DNA from: Micromussa lordhowensis
Taxonomy: Eukaryota > Cnidaria > Anthozoa > Scleractinia > Lobophylliidae
Direction of reading: 5' to 3'
Length of the DNA stretch: 64,000 nucleotides
NCBI GenBank assembly: GCA_964020085.1
Contig: CAXHUQ010000643.1
Span: 10,001-74,000 of the forward strand
Part shown: positions 34,292 to 45,505 of the stretch, one piece after another
Numbering within the stretch: the first letter of the stretch is position 1
Layout: every line of letters begins with the position of its first letter
Notes under the pieces: model-generated
Databases searched by the model: none
What the model was told of the DNA's origin: nothing
The model's input: only the letters and a program-made list of their open reading frames with translations
Position numbers and translations under genes: made by a program

Positions 34292-34697
34292 TCGAACTTC
34301 CCGGGAGTTTGACTACAACTACCAGAATGCAGTGCGCGCATGACGTCATCATGCAAATGTGCTATTAAGAGTGCTTTTAACATGAAATTGGAGTCTAAAT
34401 CAACAGGAACGTACACTATGTCAAGACCGCGGCGGAGAGCTTATCTATAACTTTCTAAAAACCTGCATCGTCCTAAATGGACTGAACAAGAGCTTCCTAC
34501 ATCGAGAATCGATTAAACTTCCACCAAAATAAGCCATAGTTAGCAGTCAGCGAACACTCAACATGTTGTCGTTACGTCAATTATCGCCCAGAAGCCACGC
34601 AAATAAATTTCTTCCGCGCTAGCGAATCACAGACAGTTCTGATAGTTAGCTAAGCCGAGAACGCCTAAAATTGATAAAACAAGGAAATTCTACTCAC

Positions 34698-35365
34698 GAT
34701 CAGCGCTTGAACTCATGTTCTTCCCTCTGCTCGTGGCCATGCTTTGCTCGCAAATAGCAATGGATGAACTTGATTTTTGTCGAGCGCGGAACGGCAGATC
34801 CAGATTTCAACAGATTTTTTTCTAAGTCTTTAATCTCTGGCAATGGAGTCCTTGGAGAACAGACGAAAAAAACACGTATATCGCTCTGTAACAAAGTGTA
34901 TGAACGGAGAGTTTCCACAGTTTTTTATAAATTATTTCAATTATAATCGGGAGATTACGGGACGTCAGACACGCCAGAGCGACCTATTGCATCTCCCTCG
35001 AGTACGGACAGAAGCGGCAAAAAAGTCATCAAAGTTCAGAGCAAGCAACGCCAACAGCAGCTAGAAGTGTCTAGTCCATTGCACGTCTAAGCCCTAAATT
35101 GATGTGGCTAAAGCTTTTTGCTGTCTAAAGCAAGCACAACATTATCGCCACAGTGCTAACGGCCCACGTATAGTACAGAGCTTAATGACCTCCCATGTTC
35201 AGTGAGCATTTCATGTACGATAATGGACGATGCTTGCTAGTGATGTAGCTAAAGACTGATGTAGCTAAATCTGTTGAAATCTGGTTCAAAGTTCATCCGG
35301 GACATTGCTATTTGCGAGCAAAGCATGGCCAGGAGCAGAGTGAAGAACATGAGTTCAAGCGCTGA
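34698..35365. repeat. Inverted duplication of a short ATG-to-splice-donor segment
   Basis: Both arms of the foldback contain ATGGCCA(C/G)GAGCAGAG, then GAACATGAGTTCAAGCGCTG and ATC|GTGAGTAG. In each arm it points outward: - strand near 34743-34698 and + strand near 35326-35366. It reads MATSRGKNMSSSAD up to a good 5' splice site. The central 550 bp thus looks like a promoter region facing both ways. It could be a captured host first exon or a chance frame. Confidence 0.4.
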
Positions 35366-35790
35366 TCGTGAGTAGAATTTCCTTGTTTTATCAATTTTAG
35401 GCGTTCTCGGCTTAGCTAACTATCAGAACTGTTTGTGATTCGAAATTTATTTGCATGGCTTCCGGGCGATAATTGACGTAACGACAACATGTTGAGTGTT
35501 CGCTGACTGCTAACTATGGCTTATTTTGGTGAAATTTAGGACGATGCAGGCCTTTGGAAAGTTATAGATAAGCTCTCCGCCGCGGTCTTGACATAGTGTA
35601 CGTTCCTGTTGATTTAGACTCCAATTTCATGTTAAAAGCACTCTTAATTAAATTGAACAATTCCTGATTCAACGAAAAGACAGTGAAATTAGTCTTCCTG
35701 GCCTCAAAAGGCATACAGGAGAGTTATCCCCTTTTATTTGAGCTACGATAAGCCTTGTGGAAAGCTAGCTCTGGGACAGAATTGTATCAA

Positions 35791-36456
35791 TTCGTTTTTA
35801 ACAAAGAACTGCTCGAAAATATAATATACGCTCTCGTTTTCAGTAAGCTGTACTACTGTTCGTCAGTATGGTCATCCACCTCAGCTTGTAATGTTCATAA
35901 ACTACAATATGTACAAAACTTTGCTGCGCGAATCATTTATAATGTAAGGAAGTACGACCATATTTCTTCTACATTAAGAAACCTACGTTGGCTTCCGGTA
36001 AAAACAAACCTTTACTATCGAGATGCCATCTTAACATTTAAATGCATGGCGGGCCAAGCGCCTGAATATTTGACATCTGAGTTTGTAACAAGAGGCAGCG
36101 TATCTCGGCGTTTAACGAGGAATTTTCATCAACTTAACATTCCCTTTTTTAAAACCACCACAGGCCAGAGAACATTTTATTATAGAAGTGTATCCATCTG
36201 GAATAAGCTTGACTCCAGACTTAAACAATGTGAAAAACCAGTTTCCTTTAAGAGAGCTTTGAAAAAGCAACTCCTGAGCGAATTTTTATTTTAATAACAG
36301 TTTTATATGTATAGTTACGTAATTTAACTGTAATTGTAACTGTTCTGTAATTGTAATTATTCTATATTTAATTTCATAACGTCATGTAACTATATATTAT
36401 GTAATTGAACACTGAAAAGCCCCAGTGGGGATGTGCTCAATAAAAAAAATAAAATA
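35791..36456 (+). mobile_element. 5'-truncated CR1/L2-like LINE with 11-bp target duplication
   Basis: The frame encodes the C-terminal end of a LINE ORF2: LVFSKLYYCSSVWSS, LQYVQNFAARIIYNVRKYDH, LRWLPVKTNLYYRDA, FKCMAGQAPEYL and SIWNKLDSRLK, ending at 36294. A 3' UTR (GCCCCAGTGGGGATGTGCTC) and an A-rich tail follow. AATTGTATCAA flanks it at 35780-35790 and 36457-36467. The first dozen codons of the open frame (from 35755) belong to the flanking foldback element, so that ORF is a junction artefact. Confidence 0.85.
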
Positions 36457-36467
36457 AATTGTATCAA

Positions 36468-37520
36468 GATTATCAGTGACAAGTCAAATTCTGTAGCCAC
36501 GTTTTTGCGAATCCAGACAGATGTATTGGTAGCTTTTCAAGAGGATGAAAGGGTTAATCATCAAAAAGTAATGGCAATTTAGCCTAGTTACATGTAGCTA
36601 AATTCTACAAACTCACTGTCTGTGCGTTCTGAAAATCCCAGAGGTTCTTTTCTATCCCTCCAGAGATTAAAAACAGATGCCCTCAACCGAATCGACTTCA
36701 AAGAGCCAGGTAACTTTGGTCTTCCAACACGACGTCATGTAATGGTTGCCATTTCGTCAGAAACACATAGTCTTCACAGGACAAAATTTACGAATATATA
36801 CAGAAAATGTATAAAATACTTTCACAAATATAAAAAATGACAATAAGAGAAATTATTTACAGCGAGAGTGAAAAATATTCCAAGGATTGCTTTGGGAATA
36901 GGCAATGCAAGTTAGCTTCGCAAAATTCTGTAATTCCGTGTAACACGCAATTCAAGATCAAGGTATCACGGCGCGCAATGCATTAAGGGTTGAAATGGGC
37001 CTTTAAATGATATCCTCTTCTAGATGAAACGTATGAAACGTCTCTGATTTGTATACCCTATCCCACACTAAATGGCTTGAAAAACCCTACCCTTCACAGT
37101 GGCACATACCATACCTATATAGCTCATACGTGGAAGTACTCAAATACCAACCCCCCCTCTCTAGCCCCGGCAGATTATAAAGTACCCATGAATGTCCAAA
37201 GTTTTACATTATTAAGGGGGCTCGATAGTCAAAAAGGGACCAAAACGTTTGCTTACATATGGTGAAGAAAGATCAATTGCGTTCGATTGCACTCATTAAG
37301 AGAAAATAAATTTTGAAGGCTTCACTGAAAATGGTTGCTATGGCAACCAGCCACAACCTTTTGAGGTTTGATTTTATAGCATTAACGCCAACAGTTCCTG
37401 CTCTTTTACAAAACAAGATTTGATTCAAACAAGGATATCTTCTAAGTTTCTGTTTCGTTCTGTGCAATGAACCTAAGTTTTGACAGTTCATTCTTGTTTT
37501 CAGTGCTTTTAACAGGCTTA
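36468..37520. other. No gene recognised
   Basis: Short frames (36622-36840, 37077-37265, 37273-37491) show no conserved motif. No repeat structure was noticed. Confidence 0.4.
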
Positions 37521-37558
37521 ATCATAAAAATTACAATTTCCTCGATTGTGATTGGTTT

Positions 37559-37589
<31 letters not shown>

Positions 37590-37680
37590 TCAAGCTGTTA
37601 TCGGACAGTTTGTTATCGGACACCTTGTTATCGGACAGTTTGTTATCGGACAGTTCAATGAACCAATCACATTCAAAGAT
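37521..37680. repeat. Interspersed repeat with internal GTTATCGGACAG tandem
   Basis: AATTACAATTTCCTC...GTGATTGGTTTAA...AACTCCTAT is shared, in the same orientation, with about 46621-46680. At 37596-37655 the word TTGTTATCGGACAG repeats about four times at 17-18 bp spacing. Confidence 0.65.
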
Positions 37681-37738
37681 GTAGTTAAAATTAACCAATC
37701 ACATTTAAAGTTGTGGTTTAAACCAACCAATCACAACC

Positions 37739-37773
37739 TTGGTTTCAATCACCATAGAAGCAAGTGTACAAAG

Positions 37774-37805
<32 letters not shown>

Positions 37806-38584
37806 ATTTCTTCCCCTTGAACAATGATTGTGTTTTAGAAGACAGAAGTGATTTATTTTATCCTATGGCACAAATGTTTATGCGATCTATCCAGACGAGT
37901 TACTTTGTGGATATGTTAACATGTTCAGATGAAGTTCAGCCATCCACAGCATTGTTTATCGCTTCGCAACAACCGCGGCAAACGGAGGTAAACATCCACC
38001 CGGCTGTAATACCACTGCACAGTACGCTAGTATTTCCTCCCTCGAAAATCCTCATTTTGTTCAACAAAATCAAAATACAGGAACAATGACAGTAGACCAA
38101 GCCAAGTTTTCCCCTTGTATCGGACGGAGAAATTTCAGAAATAAATAATAGTAAAACCACAGCCTCCAAAAACATCGCTCGAGCAACTAAATCATGGATG
38201 GCAGCATAGAGAACGTTTGTTAAACCAAAATCATTAATGCATTTAACTGTCAGTGAAAGACGAGAATTGTTTCTCATTGCTAGCGGATACGTGCCTGTAC
38301 AATCCAGCTCGATATCTGCGATTTCTGCGACATTTTCTTTGCACAGTTCGGTGCCTGCAGCTTCAGCAAATCCACCAGGTGTAGGAAAATGTTCGACCAG
38401 CAGTTCCAATCAGTACAAACCAAGTTTCTTCATTAGCGAATGAGGCAGAATTCACCGGTATGCCGTCGCCCAAATACAGCATAGCTACAAAAATCTCTCG
38501 GCGCCATTTTAAATTTTCAATAAACAGTTCAGTGTGTTTAAAAAACACCAGCAACTTAAGAAAATCCCTGTCCCAAAAAGCCAA
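37739..38584. other. Overlapping long frames of unknown meaning
   Basis: A 116-codon frame on + (37739-38089), a 157-codon frame on - (37936-38409) and a 73-codon frame on - (38363-38584, another register) overlap. None shows a motif I can name. The two - frames would join if there were an indel near 38400, which would fit a decayed coding sequence. Chance frames are equally possible. Confidence 0.2.
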
Positions 38585-38817
38585 GGAAACGAAGAATCAT
38601 AATTGACTCGGACTCTGATGTTTACAACTTGAAGTGAGCTGTCTATTGACTCAGCTTAAAAACCTTGAATCTTGCTGGAAAAACTGCCCTGGCAAGCGTT
38701 CGTAATTTTACCAAATTCCGCAAAGTTCTGCGCAGTTGAGCGTTTTTCATAGGCAATTGCAGAAACGTGAGAAGACTGGGAACGAGTATGGTTGTTTTCC
38801 GTTTGTTTGAAAAACTA

Positions 38818-39482
38818 AGGGCGCGTTCCATTCGACCAAAAATTCCGGTTTGAATTTCCGAAATGTTCGTATGTCGAATGGAACGGTATTTTCCACCAGG
38901 CCGGACCGATCTCGTTCTATTCCCGCTTGAGCACATTTCCCACCAAGAATTACTCTACAAAATGATGAAAGATCTTGATGAAGTGGCTGTCTTAAGTACC
39001 GTAAGCTGCTTCATGTAGAGAAGTTTAACACGCATTCAGAATTCAACTCTAACTTGATATTTGTGTGAGAGAATTAAACTTACGAACTTTTCTCGCGGGA
39101 GAGTATGCAAACCGGCGAAATGACCCACAGGAAATTTGGAACGACCAGTCCACAATTTTTCAAGAAATCAGATCCTAGCGTTTTTTGTGGAGAATAGGCG
39201 ATAAAGAACAGGCTTGAACTATGGCAGATCATTTTGCATCCAGTGGAGTGTAAAGACTCGCCGCCATTTTGTAGCTTTTCACGACTAAAGGAACTGGGGC
39301 CGATTCATACCGGGTAGAAATGCCAAATGGAACAGGAAATTTCCGGAATTTCCAAATTTCCAGAAAAAAGGACAACCTCGAGAGGTGAACCGAAATTTTC
39401 GAAATGAATTTCCGGAAAATTTCTGTTCCATTCGATTTTGAACCGGAATTCCCGGAAATTTTGGTCGAATAGAACGCGCCCT
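38818..39482. mobile_element. MITE of about 665 bp with hAT-like ends
   Basis: AGGGCGCGTTCCATTCGACC at the left matches, inverted, GGTCGAAT-GAACGCGCCCT at the right. The interior is rich in GGAAATTTCCGG palindromic words near the right end. There is no transposase. Confidence 0.75.
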
Positions 39483-39941
39483 AGGATATTCAAATGAAAG
39501 ATCAACTAAATTTGAGAGTATTTACCAAGAATAGAAGTATTTAGAGAAGGAAAATTGCAAAATGGTGGCTCTTCAAATATCACCTAAAATAGAGAGTTTG
39601 TATGGATTGGGTAGACAAGCCACAAAATTATAAGGATTTGTATGGAATTTTGCAACTTTTGAGATTCTCCCATTTAAACAATTTTTAACTGAAAACTCTC
39701 AAACTTGGCTAGGTAGCTTTTCATTCAGTAAAATTTCAGTTGAAATGTTTAGATTTTCAATCTAATCAATATAAGAAACTCGTCCCAGTCCTCTCACGCT
39801 TCTGCAATGGGCTATGCATGGTTGCGTTTTTGACTGACATAAGACTTGTTTTTCGCTCGTCACTTGGCAACCAGCAAATCCATTTGACTGTTGTCGATTT
39901 CAGAGCGACATTCCCTTTATTTTCATAACTTTGCTATTCTT

Positions 39942-40110
39942 CTTTTCTCGGAAATTGTAATTTTTATGATTAATTGGTAATAAGACTTCGTGTCGTCCAT
40001 TTCTGTCTGTAATCATACTCGTGATAAACAAATCGGACTCCCGCTGCGCGGTCGTCCGATTTTGTTATCACTCGTATGATTACAGACCGAATTGGACTCC
40101 ACTCAGTCCT
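39942..40110. repeat. Dispersed repeat, copy 1 (second at 46.69-46.84 kb)
   Basis: Shares GGAAATTGTAATT, TATGATTAATTGGTAATAA, GCGCGGTCGTCCGATTTTGT and TATCACTCGTATG with 46687-46840 in the same orientation. It has internal inverted words (CTGTAATCATAC / GTATGATTACAG). The following 40111-41104 shows no convincing gene; a frame at 40448-40717 has no assignable motif. Confidence 0.7.
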
Positions 40111-41104
40111 ATTACCATTACTTATTTGGAAATAACCTTATTTTACACCACACCCTGTGGACAAATCAACTCATGTCACGTGACGGCTTTAAAATATTAC
40201 CATTTTTTTGGTTTATTGCATCGAGACACTATTGGTCTTTGATTAGCCCAAATTTCAGGAATTGCTCTTAAATACTTTAACCAATGTAGAATCGTTGGCG
40301 TGAAGTCAGTGGGTACAAAAGTAGACCTTTGAGAAAAATGCACTTAGCATTTAACAAGCCAAACATTGCGGGGGAGGGGTGCAGATTGGACCTCAGGGAT
40401 CAAAAGTGTAATGGTTGTTCTATTTTGTATTTTTGCAACTGTAGGAAATGCTCCTTTTCATACAGGAAATGAATGAGCCTGTGATGGTAAATCAAGCAAA
40501 GTTTTTCCCAAGTAATTATACCAATCGAGTTGTGCATCTCTTTATAGCCTTACTACAAAGTCTTTCTCTTATGTTAAAATTAAGCTATATTTTTGGTCAT
40601 GTTCTTACCGTAAGCAACCGTTGCTATGGCCGTTGCTACGTACAAAAACTTGCACCACTCTGTACTTTCCTTAAATTTAGCACTTACCTAGAGGTAAATT
40701 CAGCAAGATCGATTTAAAATACTTTTTACAAGTGTTCAAGGGCTTTACATCTTTTACTTTTAAAAAACTGCATTTTTTCTCAACGTTGTCATTTTTTTTA
40801 CTATCGAGCCAACTTAATTGGTAATAAATTTTTCTCACATGCTTCTTTTGATCATTTTAAAGGAAAGATGAACAGATTTTAACCCAACAGATCCTGTTGC
40901 ATTCAGGGATTCTTATAACAGTGTTGTCAGGTCTACTTGCTCGTGTAAAAATGTAAACAAAGGAACGCTCGGACAAGCACGATCCTTTCAGTCTTTCCCA
41001 CGCCTTGTGGGATGATCGGTTTCTTAACAAATGCTGGTTCCATTACTTTTCAGTCCTTTCCCGATTTTCTGAACCTTTCTGAAAGCTGCCAAGAGAAAGC
41101 CGTC

Positions 41105-41589
41105 TTAGATTCTCCTGCGGGGGTGGCTGGATCTGGAGCTTGTGGAGGCGAGCCACTGAAAACGCGAATCGGCTGATGCGGCTTTTTCTATCGCCTCGTT
41201 TAAAGATCCTTGTACGATGGATTGTACCTGGGTCAGTTGGGTGGCTGACAGAAGCCCATCTTGTGGCGACTCTCGATCTAGTAGCTCTTGGACCTGACGC
41301 TGGAGCTGTTGGAATTGCAGTTCAAGAGCATTTTGGTTCGCCATGTGCTCGGCGCCATCTTGAATAGGGGGCGGAGTACCAGAAAGGTTTTCTGTGTTTT
41401 GCCGTGCCTCGTCAATACGCTCAGAGCAGCACGTCCGCCGGTCGTTGGGAGATTGAGCCGGCTGCGCAAGGATCGCAAATCTTTAACATATAGCCTGCCA
41501 AGTTCGAGGTCTGCAGGTATATGGCCGGGGTCTGCCAACGTAGAAGTGTGCCTTGTTCGGCGAGTCGGTGGCATGTTGTCTGCGTTCAA
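41105..41589 (-). pseudogene. Gag-like SAP-domain ORF of a retroelement, frameshifted
   Basis: From 41589 the frame reads MPPTRRTRHTSTLADPGHIP, then LGRLYVKDLRSLRSRLNLPT and TGGRAAL, a SAP-like motif. After a 1-nt shift near 41425 it continues in another frame with SERIDEARQNTENLSGTP, then LQFQQLQRQVQELLDRE (coiled coil) and QSIVQGSLNEAIEKAAS. The composition resembles N-terminal structural proteins of anthozoan tyrosine-recombinase-type (DIRS/Ngaro-like) retroelements. The family assignment is from memory and moderate. Confidence 0.5.
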
Positions 41590-42313
41590 AACACCACGCA
41601 GAATGCAAGATCACTGAACCCCGCGATTGCGCCGGCTAGATTCTGGCTAGGTTTATCTCTTTACAGATGACGGACGAAACAGAAGAGATAAGTGAATATA
41701 AAATATTCTGGACAAAATGACGCACTGTTGTCTATCTCGTGTGAGAGTAAGTTCAAGTTCGCTCTGATTGGGTGGTTTTCATGAGGATTCTTAGTTGACG
41801 TCATCCAAGGTCGATGGATGAACGAGTAGCAAAGCGCATTGCTCAAAATAGAAACAAGAGTTGTTGATCAACTGAAATTTATTTCATATATTCAATAAAT
41901 TGTAATAACAAACTTAATTAATGCTATGTAATAAGCAGAACAAACCATCAAAACAGTTCTCTTAGGCAATCGCTAGAGCTGGCAGGTGTTCACCGACAAC
42001 CAATTACTTAATAAACAATGCTCGTAAGAGTGAGAGTGACCACAAAGGAGAAATGTTGTAAAATGTTGACGTTTGTGGGAGATTGAAAAGAGAGAAAGTT
42101 ATTGCTTTCTAGGTAAAAGAAAGTTTGGAATGGATCGGCTTGGCGCCAAAAACTCGAGACAATGGGAATTTAATTCGGGGAAGTTAAGTTTTGCTCCACT
42201 TAATTAATAACGCCAAATTATCACAAAAATTAACACGACATATATAAAGTAAACGGCGACGTTTTTTTCAATTAGAGTTACCTTCCTGGAGTATGATCAG
42301 GAAAACGACATAC
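41590..42313. other. No gene recognised
   Basis: Upstream flank of the gag-like ORF, then AT-rich sequence. No conserved frame is present. Confidence 0.4.
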
Positions 42314-42516
42314 CTCAGTTTTCCGTGAACTAAATCGATCATTACAAAATCTTGATGTTCCATTTCACTTCCAATGTAAACCAGCAGACCATTAGGTTCG
42401 ACTGTCTTGAATTCGAACCAGAGACTGTGTTTTGTCAATGGCCAAGAAATCTCGCCACTTATATTGTAGGCCACGAAATCGTCGCCTTTGAGTTTGATTT
42501 CCACACGACAGTACGT
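42314..42516 (-). CDS. LamG domain, N-terminal half (contactin-associated/neurexin-IV-like)
   Basis: The frame reads VEIKLKGDDFVAYNISGEIS, WPLTKHSLWFEFKT and PNGLLVYIGSE, then FVMIDLVHGKL, the first six strands of a laminin G domain as found after the discoidin domain in contactin-associated proteins (FDGDDFISYRF ... FKTL..GVLL). It ends AG|GTATGT in phase 2. The exon at 47796 on the + strand starts with the base that completes Arg and continues FTVNLGDN, so the two halves form one LamG domain. The 5' limit is unclear: an in-frame TAA stands at 42517-42519 and no AG acceptor is obvious. Confidence 0.75.
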
Positions 42517-43021
42517 TTAAATTTGTGCAGAGCGAAAGGTAGGCCAAGGCCAGACGAGTACAAGTCATTTTCTAGTGCTCCTAATCAGCGTTTCGCATAC
42601 GAAGACTGACCCAAGCTGAGACTAGCTGAGAACTTTACTTACTGAAGACATTAATTGTCAGCTCATATCGAAGCATTCCCATATGGCTACCACAACAGCC
42701 GTGTTATTATTGTTACAGGTGTCTTTTTGGAATCTGAAAAGTTTTTGTAGCATTAGTTGTTATGAATTAAGTCATCCACCGCGTGATCCAAAATGTAAAA
42801 TTGCGCAAATTATAATAGAGGACAGACGAAGGAATGATGTCACGAGAAAATTCTTTACCTCGTTTCATTGTAAAAAAAGGGGGTATTATAGCGAATCGTT
42901 AACCTACTTCACCAAAAACACAGCTTCTCCAGATTTTTTGTTCACAAAATGTACTTAAAGGTCGATGAAGCGCACGCGGGAACTTGACTGTTTTCCTTTT
43001 TTTCATCCGAAAACAATAGAA

Positions 43022-43062
43022 CTGTCACTTAGTCGCGTCATGCCGACGCGATAAAGTGACAG
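43022..43062. repeat. Stable hairpin
   Basis: CTGTCACTTAGTCGCGTC pairs with GACGCGATAAAGTGACAG across a 5-base loop. It stands just outside the element starting at 43083. Confidence 0.7.
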
Positions 43063-43082
43063 ATAAGCGCTATTTGATTTCT

Positions 43083-43604
43083 CAATAGATCGTTTTCACT
43101 TTCACGCAATAAAAAATAAATCGAACTATCCAGTGGAAAAAGCTAAGAAATTGTGATGTTATAGAAGATAAAAAAAATTAAGACACTTCTCCAAGTTTTA
43201 GCCTTGTGTGTTTCCCCTAGCCTGCGAACAGCAGACGTATTTCCGGTCGAAATTTACAGAGCCCAGTATGAAAACGCCAAGTTGGTGTACCTCCATGGTA
43301 CACCAATATGGCGGCCGGAAAATAGTGTGAACATCTGAAACTTACTTTGGCTTTCTAGGCGATTGATTATCAGTACTGAAGAATCAAGTATTTACATAAG
43401 CACTTTTCCTAATGCTCTAGCTTCTAACAGGCTCAAAATCATGAGATAAGTATATATTTTTCAACAAATTTGATCGTAGCCTTGTGTCACGCACCTTCAT
43501 AACCAGGTGGTCCTCAGTCTTATACCTGATGAGGATGAAAACTTTGGTGGATCTTTAGTTTTAGATTTTAGAAAGTAGTGACGTCACGTGAAAACGATCT
43601 ATTG
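43083..43604. mobile_element. Non-autonomous element of about 520 bp
   Basis: CAATAGATCGTTTTCAC at the left is perfectly inverted at the right (GTGAAAACGATCTATTG). The interior includes a small inverted word pair (TTGGTGTACC/GGTACACCAA) and no transposase. Confidence 0.7.
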
Positions 43605-45505
43605 CAGGAAGAAAGGTCAACTCGCTCAACTAGTCAGGGAAAGCGACTTGTTTTTTCGTGTTAAACGGCAAATAAAAACTCCATTGACCAATGTAGTGGC
43701 AGAACATGTCAAAAAGCCGCATGAGTAATGCAAAACAAGGCAACGGTAAGTCCGTAGTTCATAACAAGCCTGAAAATGCTGATGTACAATGTTCTGTTTT
43801 ACTGATTTTATACACGAGTCCTTATCATATTTACAAAACTATCACAATGGCTAAATAACAAATATATCGGAGTCATTCTCACAGAGTATACCTGAGCGAA
43901 GAGAACCTGATAGAATGTCTAAATATCAAGAAAGAAAACCAATGACCACAATCTGTGCTCTACAGCTGGTGTAGTTAACAGCTACCATGAAGCCATACAA
44001 CCACCATCCTTGGTTGTTCCAAACTCTATGTAACTTAAATGCAGGTGCAGGTATTGGTATCCCTCAATCTGATGTGCTCAATGTGAAATTTTAGATTATG
44101 ATTTTCTTGAAGACCCGGTTGAGGTTCTTTTAAGGTCTTCGTAATTGCAATACAAAAATGTAGTATGTTGTTGTTAATATATTAACATACAGTTGGTCGC
44201 CTATCTTTGGGAAGGAACTAATGTGCAGTGCATTTGTTGTTGGTATGACTTTTGTAATTTACATAGTTCTCAATTTTGCAGAAATATTTTAAGTCTGTAA
44301 ACAAAGTTATTGTAATTATATTGCTTCTGATGTTGACATAATTGTATTAAAACAACCTTTAAACCTTGTGAGAACAATTAAGTTGAAGAATAAAAACATT
44401 TTTGAGTCTCAATTGCTTGTTGAACTTCTTTCAGTGCAAAACCTTGTCCCTCACGTAATTGTTTTGGTCCATTCGTTTGCATAAGGGTTTCAATTTTACT
44501 CCTTAAAACTAGAGAAACAACTTCTTTAGTGTTTCATTGTCCCCCCAAAAAATATTTTTCTAAAACAATGTTCTCTGCACTAAGAAAAGTGTTTTGATGA
44601 TCTCTGAAAATAATATTTCAATCCTCACAATAGAACAAATAACACTTAATTAAAGTGCCACTATGACGACAATGGCATGCTGTTTACTGTTTTCAAATAT
44701 CTCTTTTCGTTCCAGAGATATTCAAGTTTTTAAAATATGCAAATTAGCCAAGTGATGATGTCATACGCTCAACCGCATTTTGATCAAATAAACAAGGATA
44801 TCTCAGCCAATTTGTATAATAAATGTTTTAAATGTTTGAATTTTTACAGTGAGATTCTACTAGAGGTGCTCCGCAGTATGAGTTTAACAATTTTTGTTAC
44901 CATGGCAACATAATATGTTCCAGACCTCCACAAAATTAAAGGCTTCCTGACCAGTTAGGGATTTGCCAATGGTGCCTCATCTGCATAATCTAGCAAGCAT
45001 ATAAATACATTAGGTTGAGTTCATAGCCTTGTTTGATGTTTTCCAAGGTTAAAATCACTAAAATATTGATATGAGGCTAGAGTGGGTTGCCATGGGAACG
45101 GAATATAGCTGTAGATGTGTTGCATTTAGAACTATTAGCCTACCAAAATTCAATTGTTTCTGCTGCAAGTTGACCGAGATAGTGCTATCTGTATACTTCA
45201 TGTAATATTTGGTTGAGTATATGACGTCATCAGTAATCTCATTTGCATATTTTATATTTGTAAATGGTAAACGGCGTTTTTAATCTTTCGCCGAGAATTC
45301 TATGTGATTAACCTAAAAAATCAAGAGGTAAAAATTTGATGATATTTGATCATAGTAGCACTTCAACTGTTGCATTGTAACAAAATTTCTATTTTTCTCC
45401 CTAAAATAAATTTATTTAAAAAGTACTGTAATTACCTTACACAAGGGTACTTGATTTAGTACATCTTGGGCTTTAAACAAGCTTAGCTCTTTCCCTACTA
45501 TTTGT
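43605..45505. other. No gene recognised
   Basis: AT-rich, with no conserved frame and no tandem structure noticed. Confidence 0.4.

Larger units (their letters stand above)
29935..34363. mobile_element. ISL2EU-type DNA transposon, near-complete
   Basis: 4,429 bp between AT target duplications (29933-29934 and 34364-34365). The terminal inverted repeats of about 58 bp begin AGCACATTT and contain GATGACGTCATGCGCGCACT and TTCTGGT-GTTGTAGTCA. It carries two convergent genes: a THAP/DDE transposase (+) and a SAP-SWIM-YqaJ nuclease (-). This pairing is the known hallmark of the ISL2EU group (IS5/DDE_4-like transposase plus YqaJ-type nuclease). Both genes contain frameshifts, so this copy is probably inactive unless these are sequence errors. 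Confidence 0.9.
29733..35780. mobile_element. Long foldback element interrupted by an ISL2EU transposon
   Basis: The left arm is split: 29733-29934 plus 34364-about 34760. The right arm is continuous (about 35305-35780) and is its reverse complement. TCTGTCCTAGAGCTAGC at 29733 pairs with GCTAGCTCTGGGACAGA ending at 35780. The uninterrupted right arm reads ...TTTAATTAAGAG... (on the - strand) where the left arm carries the 4.4 kb insertion between two AT dinucleotides. Without the insertion the element would be about 1.6 kb with a unique centre of about 550 bp. Confidence 0.85.

Noticed and set aside
40448..40717. 89-codon + frame with KFFPSNYTNRVVHLF, considered as a discoidin exon of the adhesion gene
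   Set aside because: The resemblance to discoidin domains is too short and the following residues do not fit.
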